Positions 14,204 to 20,665 of a DNA stretch of 20,817 nucleotides are shown in pieces; position 1 is the first letter of the stretch; each line of letters opens with the position of its first letter. The notes under the pieces were generated by a model. That model had not been told where the DNA came from, searched no databases, and saw only the letters and a program-made list of their open reading frames with translations. The position numbers were made by a program, and so were the translations under genes. Source of the stretch: JBBRUG01 sp038247995 (GTDB taxonomy: Bacteria > Chloroflexota > Chloroflexia > Chloroflexales > Chloroflexaceae); the NCBI GenBank assembly GCA_038247995.1, contig JBBRUG010000065.1:1-20817 (forward strand), in the 5' to 3' direction.

Positions 14204-15001
14204 CTACTTCCGGCGCACCGGAATCTGGATCTCGGTCACGTGCTCCTCCGGGCGCTCGCCTTGCTGCAGATAAAGCTCACGGCTTGGGCCGCATGGCGCG
14301 TAGCCGCTCGGCGCGGGCCAGATCATCAGGGCCGTATACGCAGCATTCATGCCCTCCCACGAGCCGCGGTGGATGGTGCTGGCGACGGCGCCGCCGGGCA
14401 GCGTATACACCTTCACCCGACCACTCTCCGATACGGGGGCCGCCAGGTATACTGCGGCTTCCATCTCTGGGTCGTGTTCTTTATACTCCGCGTTGTGATC
14501 AAACCCGACAGCCAGGCCGCCCACGCCGTGCCGGCCCAGGTAGGCGTACAACTCATCGAAGAGCGGGCCAATCGCTGCGTAATTCGGGATGACCGCCCGA
14601 ATCCCGGCCACCAACTGCGGTTCCACTTCCTTCAGGACCACATCGTATTCGGACATCGTGCCCTCCTGTTCAATCTGGCGCAACCTGGCCGCAACACGGG
14701 TCAGGCGCGCCTGTTCTTCCACGATCTGCTGGGCGAGTTCGTTCTGGCGCAGCCGCAGCATGCCCTGCAACTGCTCGGGCGAGAGCGCTTCACGGAGCAG
14801 CGCCCCGATCTGCTCCAGCGCGAGGCCCAGATCCCGTAGGGCCAGGATGCGGTAGAGCCGCGGGAGTTGCTCCAGGCTGTAATAGCGGTAGCCGGTGAGG
14901 GCGTCAACTTCAGCCGGCGGCAGCAACCCGAGATCCGCGTAGTAGCGCAGGGCGGAAACCGGCACCCGACCCAGCTTCGAGAACTCGCCAATCTTCAGCA
15001 T
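14204..15001 (-). CDS. MerR-family regulator with GyrI-like effector-binding domain
   Basis: The 265-residue protein has an N-terminal MerR winged HTH (MLKIGEFSKLGRVPVSALRYYADLGLLPPA...TGYRYYSLEQLPRL, residues 1-70). A long helical dimerisation segment (about 80-115, LRQNELAQQIVEEQARLTRVAARLRQIE) follows. The C-terminal GyrI-like/AraC_E_bind domain (about 118-265) of the BmrR type usually binds small hydrophobic or cationic compounds. ATG at 15001 is chosen because it starts the HTH and AAGGAG precedes it; an upstream in-frame ATG at 15049 lies within the promoter. A 19-bp-spacer promoter with a dyad just upstream suggests autoregulation. No efflux pump or other target gene is adjacent. Confidence 0.9.
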   Translation of the reverse strand: MLKIGEFSKLGRVPVSALRYYADLGLLPPAEVDALTGYRYYSLEQLPRLYRILALRDLGLALEQIGALLREALSPEQLQGMLRLRQNELAQQIVEEQARLTRVAARLRQIEQEGTMSEYDVVLKEVEPQLVAGIRAVIPNYAAIGPLFDELYAYLGRHGVGGLAVGFDHNAEYKEHDPEMEAAVYLAAPVSESGRVKVYTLPGGAVASTIHRGSWEGMNAAYTALMIWPAPSGYAPCGPSRELYLQQGERPEEHVTEIQIPVRRK

Positions 15002-15034
15002 ATCGCGCTCCTTGGTGTGACGGCCGTCTTCGTT

Positions 15035-15065
15035 AGCATACACCCTCAAGCGACTTGAGAGTCAA
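15035..15065 (-). promoter_or_regulatory. MerR-type promoter/operator
   Basis: On the minus strand TTGACT (15060-15065) and TATGCT (15035-15040) are separated by 19 bp, the over-long spacing characteristic of MerR-regulated promoters. The spacer contains the perfect dyad CTCAAGTCGCTTGAG, extendable to 21 bp (15042-15062) with one mismatch pair. It overlaps the 3' end of the doc-like gene. Confidence 0.85.
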
Positions 15066-15462
15066 GCGGCTCTTCAAGCCGGCGCATGCGGCTCCGAATC
15101 CAGGCAGCAAGTTCAGCTTCGCTGAGCGTACCAGCGGCCACAGCGACGATCGTTGTTACGACTTCGGCTTCCGGGGCGATCAATTCCCATCCATTCAGAT
15201 CGGGGAAGACCGCGAGCGCGACAAAGCCAATCCGTTTATTACCGTCGGTATAGCCATGATTGCGGATCAGCCCATAACCATAGGCCGCAGCCAGATCGGC
15301 GAGATCAATACCGGGTTCATAGGCCCAGCGATGCTGCGGGCGAGCCAGGGCAGCGTCGATCGCATTGGTGTCGCGCGTGCCATAAAGCCCGCCGAACCGT
15401 TGCAATTGCTGAAAATGGATCGCGTCGAGCCAGATCCGCTTAAGCCAGAGCGGTTCGTTCAT
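15046..15462 (-). CDS. doc: Doc-family (Fic superfamily) toxin
   Basis: The 138-residue protein carries HGYTDGNKR (69-77), the Fic/Doc active-site motif with Y for F at its third position, followed by IGF. Upstream blocks GGLYGTRDTNAIDAAL and AAAYGYGLIRNHGY are typical of Doc/death-on-curing proteins, and length matches. Doc proteins phosphorylate elongation factor Tu and stop translation. Its ATG overlaps the antitoxin stop codon as ATGA (15459-15462), the classic coupled toxin-antitoxin layout. Its last codons and stop contain the MerR promoter, so transcription of the two units may interact. Confidence 0.9.
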   Translation of the reverse strand: MNEPLWLKRIWLDAIHFQQLQRFGGLYGTRDTNAIDAALARPQHRWAYEPGIDLADLAAAYGYGLIRNHGYTDGNKRIGFVALAVFPDLNGWELIAPEAEVVTTIVAVAAGTLSEAELAAWIRSRMRRLEEPLDSQVA

Positions 15463-15686
15463 TGCGCAAGTTCACGCAGCGCGTTCTGGTAGCGCTTGCT
15501 GATCGACGCCTCGGACTCAAGCGCCCGCAAAAAATCCGGATCATAGGGGGTCAGCAAGATGCCATGCTCAGTTTCAACAGCAAAGGCTTTATCGCCGGCA
15601 GTCAGGTTTAGCCGATCGGTCATCGCTTTGGGCAAGGTTGTTCCCAGTGATCCGCCATAAGTGCGCAAGGTTATCTCTTTAATCAT
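15459..15686 (-). CDS. AbrB/MazE-type antitoxin of the Doc module
   Basis: The 75-residue protein begins MIKEITLRTYGGSLGTTLPKAMTDRLNL, a SpoVT-AbrB swapped-hairpin DNA-binding domain (residues 1-45), followed by an acidic-to-helical tail (DPDFLRALESEASISKRYQNALREL) that should bind the toxin. AbrB-like antitoxins are common partners of Doc in place of Phd. ATG at 15686 fits the domain start, with GGAGG upstream; an in-frame start at 15704 would lengthen it by six residues and remove the ribosome-binding site. It should repress its own promoter through the dyad at 15709-15728. Confidence 0.9.
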   Translation of the reverse strand: MIKEITLRTYGGSLGTTLPKAMTDRLNLTAGDKAFAVETEHGILLTPYDPDFLRALESEASISKRYQNALRELAQ

Positions 15687-15708
15687 CGCTGTCGTCCTCC
15701 CCATTGGC

Positions 15709-15728
15709 GCACCGACGCACGTCGGTGC
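15709..15728. promoter_or_regulatory. 20-bp palindrome, likely antitoxin operator
   Basis: GCACCGACG (15709-15717) and CGTCGGTGC (15720-15728) are perfect arms around CA. It lies in the toxin-antitoxin leader, between promoter and ribosome-binding site. Position and symmetry suit binding by the AbrB-type antitoxin or an RNA hairpin in the leader. Confidence 0.65.
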
Positions 15729-15753
15729 TGTAGATAGAACATGTTACAACAAA

Positions 15754-15782
15754 AGTATATATTTCCACCCGCAGGCTGTCAA
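15754..15782 (-). promoter_or_regulatory. Sigma-70 promoter of the toxin-antitoxin operon
   Basis: On the minus strand TTGACA (15777-15782) and TATACT (15754-15759) are spaced by exactly 17 bp. The leader is about 60 nt and includes the 20-bp palindrome. Confidence 0.8.
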
Positions 15783-15792
15783 TGGTTTTTGC

Positions 15793-15945
15793 CTATCGCC
15801 GTAGCGCCATGAGCTGTGATACCAAGGCAAAAGGCAAAAGGCAAAAGGCAAAATGAAACTGCGCCTCCGCATCGACAAAGCGCCGGATCACCCAGGCCCA
15901 GCCCACCCGTCCTACCTTCGGCCGTTCGCGTGTGATCCAATTCAT
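15793..15945 (-). pseudogene. ChrB-like (chromate resistance) gene fragment
   Basis: A 50-codon minus-strand frame starts at ATG 15945 with GGGAG 7 bases upstream and reads MNWITRERPKVGRVGWAWVI then RRFVDAEAQFHF. This matches the opening of the ChrB/chromate-resistance domain (W-[IV]-TRERPK-V-x-R-[IV]...WLIRRF-[IV]-D-x-EA-F), with GWAW in place of the usual ACPW. After about 31 residues the frame runs into the (GGCAAAA)4 repeat and stops at 15793-15795. The remaining hundred or more residues of the domain are absent. The intact ribosome-binding site suggests recent truncation; a translated 50-residue peptide is possible but would not be functional. Confidence 0.6.
15826..15853. repeat. Heptanucleotide repeat (GGCAAAA)4
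   Basis: Four perfect 7-bp units lie exactly at the point where ChrB-like similarity ends. It shares only the period, not the sequence, with the 40-copy array at 4447-4727. Confidence 0.95.
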
Positions 15946-16048
15946 AGCATTGCTCCCAGAAGAGAAAACTGCTCACTGCGCGCTATCCTACCATGCCAAC
16001 CGATTGTGAAGTTGCTCGCGCATAGCCGCAAACAACGCCACAACCACC

Positions 16049-16076
16049 TTTACAAACCCGTTCAAGTTGCTATATA
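16049..16076 (+). promoter_or_regulatory. Candidate promoter of the restriction-modification gene
   Basis: TTTACA (16049-16054) and TATATA (16071-16076) are spaced by 16 bp, giving a leader of about 38 nt. No controller-protein box or other dyad is evident. Confidence 0.5.
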
Positions 16077-16120
16077 GTTCCCACAGTCGAACATTCGTAG
16101 TTAGCAATTAGAAGTCGCCC

Positions 16121-19100
16121 ATGCAATTGCCCCTCGCGCTCGCCCAGCGCCACTATAATCGCCAGCTTTTTGCCGATCGTTACCTGGATGTGACGTTGCC
16201 CCAGCGCCCCGAGTGGCTGGCCCTGGCCGACGAGGCCACGCCAATCCTGGCCGCCCTGCGCACGATCTTCGCGGCCTATACGCCCTCCTCCAGTGAAGCG
16301 CAGACCGAAAAGGATCTCGTGCATCCGGTGCTCAATGCGCTCGGCCATACCTACGAGATCCAGACGCCCCTGCGCACGCCCAAGGGCACCAAAAAGCCCG
16401 ACTATATCTTTTACAACGGCCAGGCCGCCCTGACTCAGAACAAGGGCCGGACGCTCAGCGCCGCCGATCTTGCCGCCGCCTTTGCCGTGGGCGATGCGAA
16501 GCATTGGGAGCGTAAGCTCGATGTGTCGAGCACGCGCGACTACGCTGAGATTAACAAGGTGCCCGCCGACCAGATCGCCTTTTATCTGCGCCATAGCGGC
16601 GTGGCCTGGGGCCTCCTCACCAACGGGCGGCGCTGGCGGCTCTACCATCGCGATAGCTTCGAGCGCCAGGATCGCTACTACGAGGTCGATCTGAAGGATC
16701 TGGTCGAGGCGAACGATCCAATCGCCTTCCTCTATTTCTACGCCTTCTTCCGCCGCGCCGCCTTCGACCCGCCCCAGGCCCATCCGCTCACCCTGGCGAC
16801 GATGCTGCGCGAGAGCGCCGACTATGCCCAGGGCGTCAGCGCATCGCTCAAAGAACAGGTCTACGATGCGCTGCGCCACATGGCTCAGGGCTTCCTCGAT
16901 TATCCGCGTAACAAGCTCGACCCGACGCCGGCGACACTCCAGGCGATCTATGCCAACAGCCTGATTGTGCTTTACCGGCTGCTGTTTGTGCTCTACGCCG
17001 AGGCGCGTGAACTGCTGCCCCTACGCGCCAGCGCCGACTACCGCGAGGAGTACAGCCTCTATGCCGTGGTGCGCGAGGCGGCCCGCCGCCTCGATAGCGG
17101 TATGACCCTGCTGGTAGATACCGGGCGCACCTGGGCCAAGCTGCGTGATCTGTTCGGCATTATCAATGTCGGCAGCCCGCCGCTCAACGTGGCTACCTTC
17201 AACGGCGGCCTGTTCGATCCGCAGCGCCACCCCTTCCTGGAGCAGTATGTGGTCGGCGATGCGCAACTGCAACAGGCGCTCGACAACCTCGCCCGCGTGG
17301 CCGATAGCGCCGGCCTCAAGGAGTTGATCGACTACCGCGACCTCGCCGAGCGCCACCTGGGCACGATCTATGAGGGGTTGCTGGAGTATCGGTTGGTGGG
17401 GTTGGGCCCGCATCCCCCCAACCCCCTGCTCACGCAAGAGGCGCACGGGGAGTTGGTGGAACGAATTGTCATTCCGGCGGATCTCCAGGCAACCATGGTC
17501 GAAGTAGCGCGGCGATTTCGCAAGGAGCCGACGCCCAGTGACGCAGTACTCTGGCAAGCGCTCCGCAAGCGACAACTGGAGCAACGAAAATTTCGGCGTC
17601 AGCAACCGATCGGGCCGTTTGTCGTAGACTTCTTCTGTTCCGAAGAGCGCTTGATTGTCGAGGTTGACGGCCCGATCCATGCAACGCAACAGGAAGCCGA
17701 CCACGAACGCCAGCAACTGCTTGAACAGGCAGGCTATCGGATGCTGCGCGTTTCGGCAGCGCTGGTAGAGCACGATCTCCCGCAGGCACTTCAGAACATC
17801 CGCATTGCCTTCACTTCAACCCTGGCCCGGCTCCCCTCGCCCGTTCAGGACATACCCTCACCCAAAACAGCGCCGGAACCCTCACCCCAAACCCCGCTCC
17901 CTGAGCGGGAGCGGGGCTTCGCACAGCATCAGGACGATGAATTTGCGGCGCCCCCCCCTGCTCCCCGTGAGGGAGAAGGGGGACGGGGGGATGCGGGCGA
18001 ATCCCTCCCCCGCACCCCCGCCGACGCCGGGTTCACCATCGCGCTGGTGAACGATAAGGGCGAACGGCATCGCACCGGCAGTTACTACACGCCTGACTTT
18101 GTGGTTCAGTATATCGTTGAACAGACGTTGCAGCCCATTCTCGACGCCGCTGTTGCCGCCGCCGCCAACGACGATGCGGCGCAGATCGCGGCAGTGCTGA
18201 GCGTCAATGTGCTCGATCCGGCCATGGGCAGCGGCCATTTTCCGGTGGCGGCAATGGAGTATATCGCCCGCTATCTGGTTGATCTGGGCGTAACCCCGCC
18301 CGCCGAGGCCGGCGACGAACCCGATCTGGCCTACTGGAAGCGCCGCGTGGCCCAGAGTTGCATCTATGGCGTCGATCTGAACCCGCTCGCCGTCGATCTG
18401 GCCAAGCTCTCGCTCTGGCTGGCCACCGCCGCGAAGGGCCGCCCGCTCTCGTTTCTCGACCACCATCTGCGCTGCGGCAATGCGCTCGTCGGCACGCGAG
18501 TGAGCGACCTCGACGGCTTGCGGCTTGCGGCGCAGAAGCCGCGCCGCCGCCCGGCGCGGCTCCCCGCATCCATTCAGGGCGAGCCGTCGTCCGTCGTGCA
18601 GATCTCGCTGCTCGACGATGCCGCCTTCGCCGGGGCGATGTCGAGCGCCGTGGGCAGTATGTGGCTAATCGAGGGCAGCGCGGCAAGCAATGTGGCCGAA
18701 GTGAAGGAGCAAGAACAGCTCTACGAACAGGTGCGCCGCAGCCTCACCGAGCGGTTTGCCGTCGAGGCCGACCTGCGCACGGCCGCCGGTTTTGGGCAAG
18801 CGCCCGAGCCAAGCCTCTGGAAGGCGCTCACCGCGTATGCCATCCGCCGCGATACCGGCGCCTTCGCCATGCCCGCCTACGAACCGCTGCTCCAACAGAT
18901 GCGTGAACTCGCCGCCGCTCAGCGCTTTTTCCACTGGGATCTGGAGTTCCCCGAAGTCTTCTTCGACCGCCACGGCCGACCGCTGGGCGACAGCGCCGGC
19001 TTCGACGCCGTGATCGGCAACCCGCCCTATGTGCGCCAGGAACAACTCGGCCCCGTGAAGCCCTACTTCCAGGCCGCGTTCGCCGAGACGTACCACGGTA

Positions 19101-20665
19101 TGAATGACCTGTACGTCTATTTTTACCAGCAAGGGGTGCGCTTGCTCCAGGCCGGCGGGCGGATGAGCTATATCGTGACCAACAAATGGCTGCGCGCCGG
19201 TTATGGCGAAGGCTTGCGCGGCTTCTTCGCTGAACAAACCCAGATCGAGCGGATTGTCGATTTCGGCCACGCGCCGATTTTCGCCGGCGCTGATGTGTTT
19301 CCGTGCATCATTGTGGTGCAGAAGCCCGTCCGGCGCCCCTCGCCCGCTCAGGATAGCGTAGTGCAGAAGCCCGCCCGGCTCCCCTCGCCCGTTCAGGGCG
19401 CGGGGCGGGGGGGTGAGGGCGGTTTGGGCAGCGAGCGTGACGCCGAGGACGATCAAACCGTTCAGGTCACGAATTTCCCCCGCGAGGCGCTGAAACTGGT
19501 GAGCCTCGCCAGCTATGTGAACCGCTACAGTTACCCGGTGCCGCAGCGCCGCCTGGGGCGATCCGCCTGGAGCCTCGAAGCCGCGAACACCGACGACTTA
19601 ATGGAGAAGATCCGCCGCAACGGTGTGCCGCTCGCTGAGTTCGCCGGCGTAAAGCCGTATTACGGAATCAAGACCGGCTTCAACGAGGCCTTCCTGATCG
19701 ACACGGCCACCAAAGAGCGGCTGGTGCGCGACGATCCGCGCTCAGCCGCGATCATCAAACCCTACCTGCGCGGCCAGGATATTAAACGCTGGTCGCCTGA
19801 ATGGGATGGGTTGTGGCTCATTCAGTTGAAATCAAGCGGCGATTATACCTGGCCGTGGAGTAGTACACCTGAGCAGGCCGAAGCCGTCTTCGCACAGACC
19901 TACCCCTCGCTCTACGCCTTTATGAAGCCGTTTGAGGCCAGGTTACGCCAACGGCAAGACAAGGGGCGCTTCTGGTGGGAGCTACGTTCCTGTGCCTACT
20001 ATGCAGCGTTCGATCAGCCAAAGTTGATGTATCAAGAGATCCAATTCCATCCAGTGTATAGCATGGATGACACCGGCTACTTCTGCAACAACAAAGTGTT
20101 CTTCCTTGCAAAATCCGACCCCTACCTTCTCGCCGTTCTCAACTCGCCGCTCATGTGGTGGCATAACTGGCGGTTCTTACCGCATATGAAAGATGAAGCG
20201 CTTAATCCGGCAGGCTTTTTAATTGAACAACTCCCCATCGCCCCACCAAGCGACACAACGCGGGCCGAAGTCGAGCCGGCGGTAGCGCGGCTCATCGCGA
20301 TCACGCAGGCTAATCAGGCGGCGCGGCGCGACACCTTGGACTGGTTAGGAGTTGAGTTTGGGGTGGAAAAAGCGGGCCAGAAACTCGAAGCCTTTGCCGG
20401 CCTGAGCGAAGCCGCGTTCATCGAGGAAGTGCGCAAACGGCGTCCGAAAGCCGCCGGTTCGCTATCGCCCGCCGGGCTGCGTGCCCTCCGCGACGGCTAT
20501 GTCGAGCAGGCCACACCCGTGCAGCAACGCGCCGCCGAAGCACTGGGGCTGGAACAACGCCTCGCCGCGCTGGTCAACGCGGCCTACGGTTTAACGCCGG
20601 AAGCCGAAGCCGTGCTATGGGAAACGGCGCCGCCACGCATGCCCATTCCGCGATCAACCGCGTAG
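16121..20665 (+). CDS. Single-chain type II (IIG/IIL-like) restriction-modification enzyme with internal DUF559 insertion
   Basis: The 1514-residue protein combines nuclease, methyltransferase and specificity parts. Residues about 60-190 form a PD-(D/E)XK-like N-terminal domain (KPDYIFY with D94; GDAK with D125 and K127). A helical region follows to about 425. The Eco57I-class N6-adenine methyltransferase starts at RTGSYYTPDFVVQYI (about 650), with motif I VLDPAMGSGHF (D699) and motif IV NPPY (967-970). The target-recognition region contains YYGIKTGFNEAFLID (from about 1180) and LRGQDIKRW, as in TaqI-like specificity domains. It should methylate adenine in its site and cut unmodified DNA without other subunits. 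Residues about 427-633 are an insertion (separate entry), and residues 1065-1115 hold a second low-complexity insert. The start ATG at 16121 has only a weak upstream AGAAG. The frame is intact despite both inserts. No other defence gene is adjacent except the Doc module upstream. Confidence 0.88.
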   Translation: MQLPLALAQRHYNRQLFADRYLDVTLPQRPEWLALADEATPILAALRTIFAAYTPSSSEAQTEKDLVHPVLNALGHTYEIQTPLRTPKGTKKPDYIFYNGQAALTQNKGRTLSAADLAAAFAVGDAKHWERKLDVSSTRDYAEINKVPADQIAFYLRHSGVAWGLLTNGRRWRLYHRDSFERQDRYYEVDLKDLVEANDPIAFLYFYAFFRRAAFDPPQAHPLTLATMLRESADYAQGVSASLKEQVYDALRHMAQGFLDYPRNKLDPTPATLQAIYANSLIVLYRLLFVLYAEARELLPLRASADYREEYSLYAVVREAARRLDSGMTLLVDTGRTWAKLRDLFGIINVGSPPLNVATFNGGLFDPQRHPFLEQYVVGDAQLQQALDNLARVADSAGLKELIDYRDLAERHLGTIYEGLLEYRLVGLGPHPPNPLLTQEAHGELVERIVIPADLQATMVEVARRFRKEPTPSDAVLWQALRKRQLEQRKFRRQQPIGPFVVDFFCSEERLIVEVDGPIHATQQEADHERQQLLEQAGYRMLRVSAALVEHDLPQALQNIRIAFTSTLARLPSPVQDIPSPKTAPEPSPQTPLPERERGFAQHQDDEFAAPPPAPREGEGGRGDAGESLPRTPADAGFTIALVNDKGERHRTGSYYTPDFVVQYIVEQTLQPILDAAVAAAANDDAAQIAAVLSVNVLDPAMGSGHFPVAAMEYIARYLVDLGVTPPAEAGDEPDLAYWKRRVAQSCIYGVDLNPLAVDLAKLSLWLATAAKGRPLSFLDHHLRCGNALVGTRVSDLDGLRLAAQKPRRRPARLPASIQGEPSSVVQISLLDDAAFAGAMSSAVGSMWLIEGSAASNVAEVKEQEQLYEQVRRSLTERFAVEADLRTAAGFGQAPEPSLWKALTAYAIRRDTGAFAMPAYEPLLQQMRELAAAQRFFHWDLEFPEVFFDRHGRPLGDSAGFDAVIGNPPYVRQEQLGPVKPYFQAAFAETYHGMNDLYVYFYQQGVRLLQAGGRMSYIVTNKWLRAGYGEGLRGFFAEQTQIERIVDFGHAPIFAGADVFPCIIVVQKPVRRPSPAQDSVVQKPARLPSPVQGAGRGGEGGLGSERDAEDDQTVQVTNFPREALKLVSLASYVNRYSYPVPQRRLGRSAWSLEAANTDDLMEKIRRNGVPLAEFAGVKPYYGIKTGFNEAFLIDTATKERLVRDDPRSAAIIKPYLRGQDIKRWSPEWDGLWLIQLKSSGDYTWPWSSTPEQAEAVFAQTYPSLYAFMKPFEARLRQRQDKGRFWWELRSCAYYAAFDQPKLMYQEIQFHPVYSMDDTGYFCNNKVFFLAKSDPYLLAVLNSPLMWWHNWRFLPHMKDEALNPAGFLIEQLPIAPPSDTTRAEVEPAVARLIAITQANQAARRDTLDWLGVEFGVEKAGQKLEAFAGLSEAAFIEEVRKRRPKAAGSLSPAGLRALRDGYVEQATPVQQRAAEALGLEQRLAALVNAAYGLTPEAEAVLWETAPPRMPIPRSTA
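17398..18020 (+). mobile_element. In-frame insertion carrying a DUF559 (Vsr-like) endonuclease domain
   Basis: Between YEGLLEYRLV (about residue 426) and GFTIALVNDKGERHRTGSYYTP (about 637), which I would expect to be nearly contiguous in relatives, lie about 205 residues. They open with PHPPNPLL and continue with a DUF559 domain: VARRFRKEPTPSDAVLWQALRKRQ, KFRRQQPIGPFVVDFFC with D503, and IVEVDGPIH with E514, D516 and H520. This is the Vsr/PD-(D/E)XK-type nuclease core. A tail of low-complexity PSPVQ.../TPLPERERG text follows. The DNA ends carry hairpins: GGGGTTGGG/CCCAACCCC at 17398-17425 and the REP-like palindrome at 17892-17916. There is no stop codon or frame change. Exact borders are estimated. 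Whether the nuclease is active, and whether it mobilises itself, is unknown. Confidence 0.7.
17883..17961. repeat. REP-like palindromic element, coding copy
   Basis: This is the second copy of the 78-bp element at 12565-12642. Its stem is CCCCGCTCCC (17892-17901) and GGGAGCGGGG (17907-17916) around TGAGC. It is translated in frame as part of the right end of the DUF559 insertion (TPLPERERGF...QHQDDEFAAP). Confidence 0.9.
19313..19402. repeat. 45-bp in-frame tandem duplication in the methyltransferase gene
   Basis: Two 45-bp copies (19313-19357 and 19358-19402) encode VVQKPVRRPSPAQDS and VVQKPARLPSPVQGA. Within them GCCCGGCTCCCCTCGCCCGT (19373 onward, 25 bp in all) is identical to 17825-17849 in the first insertion. 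The duplication plus the following Gly-rich stretch separates the end of the methyltransferase core from the target-recognition part. Confidence 0.85.

Noticed and set aside
13811..14839. 342-residue plus-strand frame
   Set aside because: It overlaps the secreted-protein gene in another frame, runs across the terminator palindrome and is antisense to merR; it is a high-GC artefact.
16070..16879. 269-residue minus-strand frame
   Set aside because: It is antisense to the conserved N-terminal nuclease region of the restriction-modification gene and its product shows no family motifs.
17398..18020. Intein in the restriction-modification protein
   Set aside because: No splicing blocks (N-terminal Cys/Ser block A, TxxH, C-terminal HN followed by Cys/Ser/Thr) are seen at the borders. 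The insert looks like a retained domain plus low-complexity tail.
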